A stretch of 8,658 nt of DNA, from positions 1 through 8,658 of the forward strand of contig JAGRCC010000076.1 of NCBI GenBank assembly GCA_020433785.1. The letters run 5' to 3'. Positions within the stretch are counted from its first letter, which is position 1. Every line of letters begins with the position of its first letter. Source of the stretch: Anaerolineae bacterium. Its GTDB lineage: Bacteria > Chloroflexota > Anaerolineae > 4572-78 > J111. Positions 5,481-8,658 of the stretch are shown piece after piece. The position numbers were made by a program, and so were the translations under genes. The notes under the pieces were generated by a model that was not told the origin of the DNA, did no database searches, and worked only from the letters and a program-made list of their open reading frames with translations.

Positions 5481-8405
5481 ATGGACCAAATCTATGCCAA
5501 TCTAACCGAACTATCTTACGAACTTCAACAACGCACCGAGGCCGAAGTTCGCTTTGATCAAGTCTCCCGCACGCTGTATGCCACCGATGCCAGCAACTAC
5601 CAGATCATGCCTATTGGCGTGGTCATTCCCCGTACCACTGATGATGTCATCGCCACGATTGAAATTTGCGCCCGTTACAAGGTGCCGGTGCTGCCGCGGG
5701 GTGGCGGGTCGTCGCTAGCCGGACAAACGGTCGGCGAGGCCGTGGTGATCGACACCTCTAAATATCTGCGCCAAATCCTCTCGATTGATTCCGAAGCCCG
5801 CGAAGTGCGGGTTCAGCCGGGCATCACCTTTGGTCAACTCAACCGGCAGCTCAAAAATAGCGGGCTGATGGTCGGCCCCGATCCGGCCAGCGGCGAGCGG
5901 GCGGCCATCGGCGGCTGTATCGGCAATAACGCCACCGGCGCACATTCCATCTTATATGGCATGTTCGCCGACCACGTGTTGAGCCTGCAAACGATTTTGG
6001 CCGACGGCAGCGTGATTGAACTTAAGGAAGAGTACGACGCCGGCCGGGCGACAACTTTATGGCATGATGTTTGCCGCATCATCGACGCCCATCAGGACGA
6101 CATTCGCGCCTACTGGCCGCGCCACTGGCGGCGAGCCAGCGGCTACAACCTCAATTATATGCTGCCCGACGCCCCCGGCCGCCATCCCGGCAACCCCAGC
6201 GGACGGCCGCACCAACCCAATCTGGCCCAACTGGTCTGCGGCTCAGAAGGCACGCTGGCCGTTATTACCGAGGCGACCCTCAACCTGATGCCCCGCCCCA
6301 AAATGACCGCGTTGGGGATTATTCAGTTCGACGACATGATCGCCGCCCTGGAAGCTACGAATATCATTTTGGAACTCAACCCGTCGGCCGTCGAGTTGAT
6401 GGATCGCCTGTTGGTGGAACTGACTCGCCAGCAGCCTCAGTACGCCCGCATGCTAACCTTTGTCGAGGGTACGCCGGAAGCTATTTTGGCGGTTGAATTT
6501 TATGGTGAGAGTGAAAGTGAACTCACCGCTAAACTTGATCGGCTGGAACAGCAGCTTACCCGGCACAAAATCGGGCGGCGTTTCTCGCGAGCCATGTCGG
6601 CTCAAGCTCAGGCCGATGTTTGGGGCGTACGCAAGGTGGGGCTGGGGCTGTTTATGAGTATCCGGGGGGATTACAAACCGATTCCCGTCATCGAAGATTT
6701 TGCGGTGCCGGTTGAGACCCTACCTCAATATATGGCCGAGATGCTAGCCCTGGCCAAAAGCTACGATACTCGTCTGGCCATTTATGGGCACGCCTCGGCC
6801 GGTTGTTTGCACCTTCGACCGTTGATCAATGTTAAAACAGCGGAAGGCGTGCAGATCATGAAGGAAATTGGCGAAGCTGGGGCCGAAATCGTGTTTCAAT
6901 GCGGCGGCGTTACTAGCGGCGAACACAGCGATGGGCTTCAGCGCAGTTACTTCAATGAAAAGCTGTTTGGCCCCAAGCTGTACCAGGCCATGCGCCAAAT
7001 CAAGGCTGTGTTTGACCCGGACAACTTGCTCAATCCGGGCAAGGTGGTTGAGGCTCCGGATCCGACGCAACGCCTGCGCTATGGCGCTAACTACAGCACT
7101 ATCCCTTTGGAAACTTTTTTCGATTGGAGCGATGACGGCGGTTTGGATCGGGCGGTTGAAATGTGCAACGGCGCCGGCGTTTGCCGAAAGTTAGATGTCG
7201 GCACCATGTGCCCGTCGTACATGGCCACTCAAGATGAACAAGATACGACCCGGGCCAGAGCCAATGTGTTCCGGGCGCTGTTATCGGGTACGCTGCCGCT
7301 CAACGCAATGACTGACCAGGCGGTTTACGATGTCTTTGAGCTGTGCATCGGCTGTAAAGCCTGCAAAAGCGAGTGCCCCAGTTCGGTCGATATGGCCCGC
7401 ATCAAAACCGAATACAAAGCCCAATATTATGCTAGGGTGGGCTATCCGATGCGCAGCCGACTGATCAGTAATGTCCCACGCCTGGCCAAATGGGCTGCCT
7501 CAGTGCCTGGTGGCTTAAAAACGGCTAATTTTTTCCTCGGTCTATCGCAGATTAAGGCCCTGATGCGTCGCATTGGGTTAACTGAAGAACGACAATTTCC
7601 CCGTTTTGCGGCTGAACCCTTTTCAAGCTGGTTTCAACAGCGTTCGCAGCCGCTCGTCAGCGCCAAACAAGTCTTACTGTTCAACGACACCTGGACCGAA
7701 TACAACTACCCCGAAATAGGCCAAGCCGCGGTGAAAGTTTTGGAAGCCGCCGGCTATCAGGTCAATTTGGAAACCCAACGGGAGTGCTGCGGCCGTCCAC
7801 TGCTAACCTGCGGGATGGTCGATCCGGTCAAACAGATGGCCCGCCGCAATGTCGATCTGCTGCTACCCTACGTGGAAAAGGGCTGGCCGATTATCGGCTT
7901 GGAGCCAAGCTGCATTCTCTCCTTCCGTGACGAGTACCCGGCCCTAATGGATGCAGCTCACCGCGACGCCGCTCGCCGGCTGAGTCAAGCCTCGCTCACG
8001 ATCGATGAGTTTCTTCACCGCCTCATCGAACAACAAGAATTTCCCATTGCCAATCGCCAATCGCCCATCGCCCATCGCCAATCTTCCTTGCTCTTCCATG
8101 GTCACTGTCACCAAAAAGCCCTATCCGATATCGGTAAATCGCTGGCCGTTTTGAAAGCGGCCGGGTATGAAGTCGAAGCCATCCCCTCCGGCTGCTGCGG
8201 TATGGCCGGCAATTTCGGCTATGAGGCCGAGCATTACGCCATTAGCCAAACTATTGGCCGCAACCGGCTGATCTCCACTATCGAGGCCCGACCCGATGCA
8301 CCCATCGTCGCCAACGGAATTTCTTGTCGAGAGCAGATCGAGCATATGACGGACCGTCGTCCACGCCACTTGATCGAGTGGGTGGCGGAGGCGTTAGGGC
8401 CGTAG
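5481..8405 (+). CDS. FAD-linked and Fe-S D-2-hydroxyacid dehydrogenase (GlcD-GlcF fusion, YdiJ type)
   Basis: A 974-residue fusion flavoprotein, close in size to E. coli YdiJ (about 1,018 residues). PCMH-type FAD-binding domain about 41-269: PRGGGSSLAGQ (72-82), PDPASGERAAIGG (133-145), GNNATGAHS. FAD-oxidase C-terminal domain about 270-523: GHASAGCLH (436-444, likely metal-binding histidines), SGEHSDG (479-485), FDPDNLLNPGKV. Fe-S region: C562, C568, C577, then a complete CxxCxxCxxxCP at C622, C625, C628, C632. Two cysteine-rich CCG domains: C769-C770-G771 with C811, and C905-C906-G907 with C876 and C949. The family oxidises D-2-hydroxyacids (D-lactate, D-2-hydroxyglutarate) and passes electrons from FAD through Fe-S clusters to quinones or another carrier at the inner membrane face. 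Exact substrate is not readable. No membrane segment is visible. TAA immediately precedes the ATG, so 5481 is the earliest start; the RBS is weak (GGA). A 14-residue heptamer-repeat insertion lies at 855-868. No operon partner is visible. Confidence 0.93.
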   Translation: MDQIYANLTELSYELQQRTEAEVRFDQVSRTLYATDASNYQIMPIGVVIPRTTDDVIATIEICARYKVPVLPRGGGSSLAGQTVGEAVVIDTSKYLRQILSIDSEAREVRVQPGITFGQLNRQLKNSGLMVGPDPASGERAAIGGCIGNNATGAHSILYGMFADHVLSLQTILADGSVIELKEEYDAGRATTLWHDVCRIIDAHQDDIRAYWPRHWRRASGYNLNYMLPDAPGRHPGNPSGRPHQPNLAQLVCGSEGTLAVITEATLNLMPRPKMTALGIIQFDDMIAALEATNIILELNPSAVELMDRLLVELTRQQPQYARMLTFVEGTPEAILAVEFYGESESELTAKLDRLEQQLTRHKIGRRFSRAMSAQAQADVWGVRKVGLGLFMSIRGDYKPIPVIEDFAVPVETLPQYMAEMLALAKSYDTRLAIYGHASAGCLHLRPLINVKTAEGVQIMKEIGEAGAEIVFQCGGVTSGEHSDGLQRSYFNEKLFGPKLYQAMRQIKAVFDPDNLLNPGKVVEAPDPTQRLRYGANYSTIPLETFFDWSDDGGLDRAVEMCNGAGVCRKLDVGTMCPSYMATQDEQDTTRARANVFRALLSGTLPLNAMTDQAVYDVFELCIGCKACKSECPSSVDMARIKTEYKAQYYARVGYPMRSRLISNVPRLAKWAASVPGGLKTANFFLGLSQIKALMRRIGLTEERQFPRFAAEPFSSWFQQRSQPLVSAKQVLLFNDTWTEYNYPEIGQAAVKVLEAAGYQVNLETQRECCGRPLLTCGMVDPVKQMARRNVDLLLPYVEKGWPIIGLEPSCILSFRDEYPALMDAAHRDAARRLSQASLTIDEFLHRLIEQQEFPIANRQSPIAHRQSSLLFHGHCHQKALSDIGKSLAVLKAAGYEVEAIPSGCCGMAGNFGYEAEHYAISQTIGRNRLISTIEARPDAPIVANGISCREQIEHMTDRRPRHLIEWVAEALGP
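8043..8084 (+). repeat. Six tandem heptanucleotides inside the dehydrogenase gene
   Basis: Six 7-base units run without a gap: CCCATTG, CCAATCG, CCAATCG, CCCATCG, CCCATCG, CCAATCT. Together they are 42 bases, so the frame is kept. They encode two 7-residue units, PIANRQS and PIAHRQS (residues 855-868), just before the LLFHGHCHQK segment of the second CCG domain. Short heptamer arrays of this kind are known as STRR elements in cyanobacteria, and similar CCAATC-type arrays are, to my recollection, frequent in Chloroflexi. The segment is probably a surface loop. Confidence 0.85.
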
Positions 8406-8415
8406 TTGCCGGCCC
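8397..8415 (+). terminator. GC hairpin spanning the dehydrogenase stop codon
   Basis: GGGCCG (8397-8402) pairs exactly with CGGCCC (8410-8415) around a 7-base loop that contains the TAG stop. The all-GC stem would be stable, but no T-tract follows, so it is not a standard intrinsic terminator. It might protect the mRNA 3' end or be chance. Confidence 0.25.
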
Positions 8416-8528
8416 CAATAAGTTCCAAAAATTCCCAAATCTCCTGCTATAACTTACGTGATTGAGTGCAAAAATCCAATGGCAGATGTTTGATATGCCT
8501 GTCATTCTTTGAAGTGCATCCAATAAAC

Positions 8529-8545
8529 CCGTTTGGGATAAACGG
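8529..8545 (+). repeat. Short inverted repeat downstream of the dehydrogenase
   Basis: CCGTTT (8529-8534) pairs with AAACGG (8540-8545) around GGGAT. There is no T-tract on the plus strand, so I do not call it a terminator. Apart from this, the stop-codon hairpin and the edge hairpin, the 253 bases after the dehydrogenase show no supported gene. Confidence 0.3.
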
Positions 8546-8640
8546 TCGCTATGGCTAAGAAACCCGGCTTGATAAATGGCGAAATGTTGCCTTACGGGCA
8601 GCTATAAACAGCAAGTTTCTACAAGATATCGTGACATAGA

Positions 8641-8658
8641 CCCCGTATAATAGCGGGG
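8641..8658. other. Hairpin at the window edge containing TATAAT
   Basis: CCCCG (8641-8645) pairs with CGGGG (8654-8658) around TATAATAG. The window ends at the stem, so whether a T-tract follows, making it a terminator, cannot be seen. The loop contains a perfect TATAAT (8646-8651), but no acceptable -35 lies 16-18 bases upstream. Either a terminator or a promoter is possible. Confidence 0.3.

Noticed and set aside
8043..8084. The heptamer array considered as a CRISPR array or IS target duplication
   Set aside because: The units are 7 bases with no spacers and no flanking inverted repeats or cas genes, so it is a simple tandem repeat.
8551..8607. An 18-codon frame, MAKKPGLINGEMLPYGQL, downstream of the dehydrogenase
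   Set aside because: It has no proper RBS or promoter and no recognisable family, and a frame this short is expected by chance.

Overview
The window looks like a chromosomal fragment from a Chloroflexota bacterium, probably Anaerolineae-like. No marker gene proves this. The evidence is the style of the large secreted protease (Pro/Thr-rich linkers of the TATPTPT type, a chain of adhesion-like beta domains and a C-terminal VYLPVTMK ending) and a short heptanucleotide repeat array of a kind I associate with Chloroflexi and cyanobacterial genomes.

Layout from left to right. Positions 1-147 (minus) hold the first 49 codons of trmL, a tRNA wobble-base 2'-O-methyltransferase cut by the window edge; this gene is too short here to stand out as an ORF. 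Positions 148-487 are non-coding, with a plausible trmL promoter (194-222) and a strong hairpin terminator (313-341). Positions 488-4804 (minus) encode a 1438-residue secreted protein with two different serine protease domains, a trypsin-like S1 domain and a subtilisin-like S8 domain, followed by a repeat linker and several beta-sandwich domains. Positions 4805-5480 are a 676-base divergent intergenic region rich in palindromes, with one perfect TATAAT box and two possible short leader ORFs. Positions 5481-8405 (plus) encode a 974-residue FAD/Fe-S fused D-2-hydroxyacid dehydrogenase (GlcD plus GlcF type, like E. coli YdiJ). Positions 8406-8658 carry short hairpins and no convincing gene.

The three genes do not form a pathway. 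trmL is translation housekeeping. The protease acts outside the cell in protein degradation or surface processing. The dehydrogenase feeds electrons from a D-2-hydroxyacid such as D-lactate or D-2-hydroxyglutarate into the respiratory chain. The protease and the dehydrogenase are transcribed divergently, so they could share regulation, but nothing shows that they do.

The most interesting items are: (a) the dual-protease chain, in which the S8 domain and its I9-type propeptide appear to be inserted inside a HYDIN/BACON-like beta-sandwich whose two halves lie about 450 residues apart; (b) a trypsin activation site with Asp, not Arg/Lys, at P1; (c) six heptanucleotide repeats that entered the dehydrogenase gene in frame as two 7-residue units; and (d) the palindrome-rich, possibly structured leader of the dehydrogenase gene.
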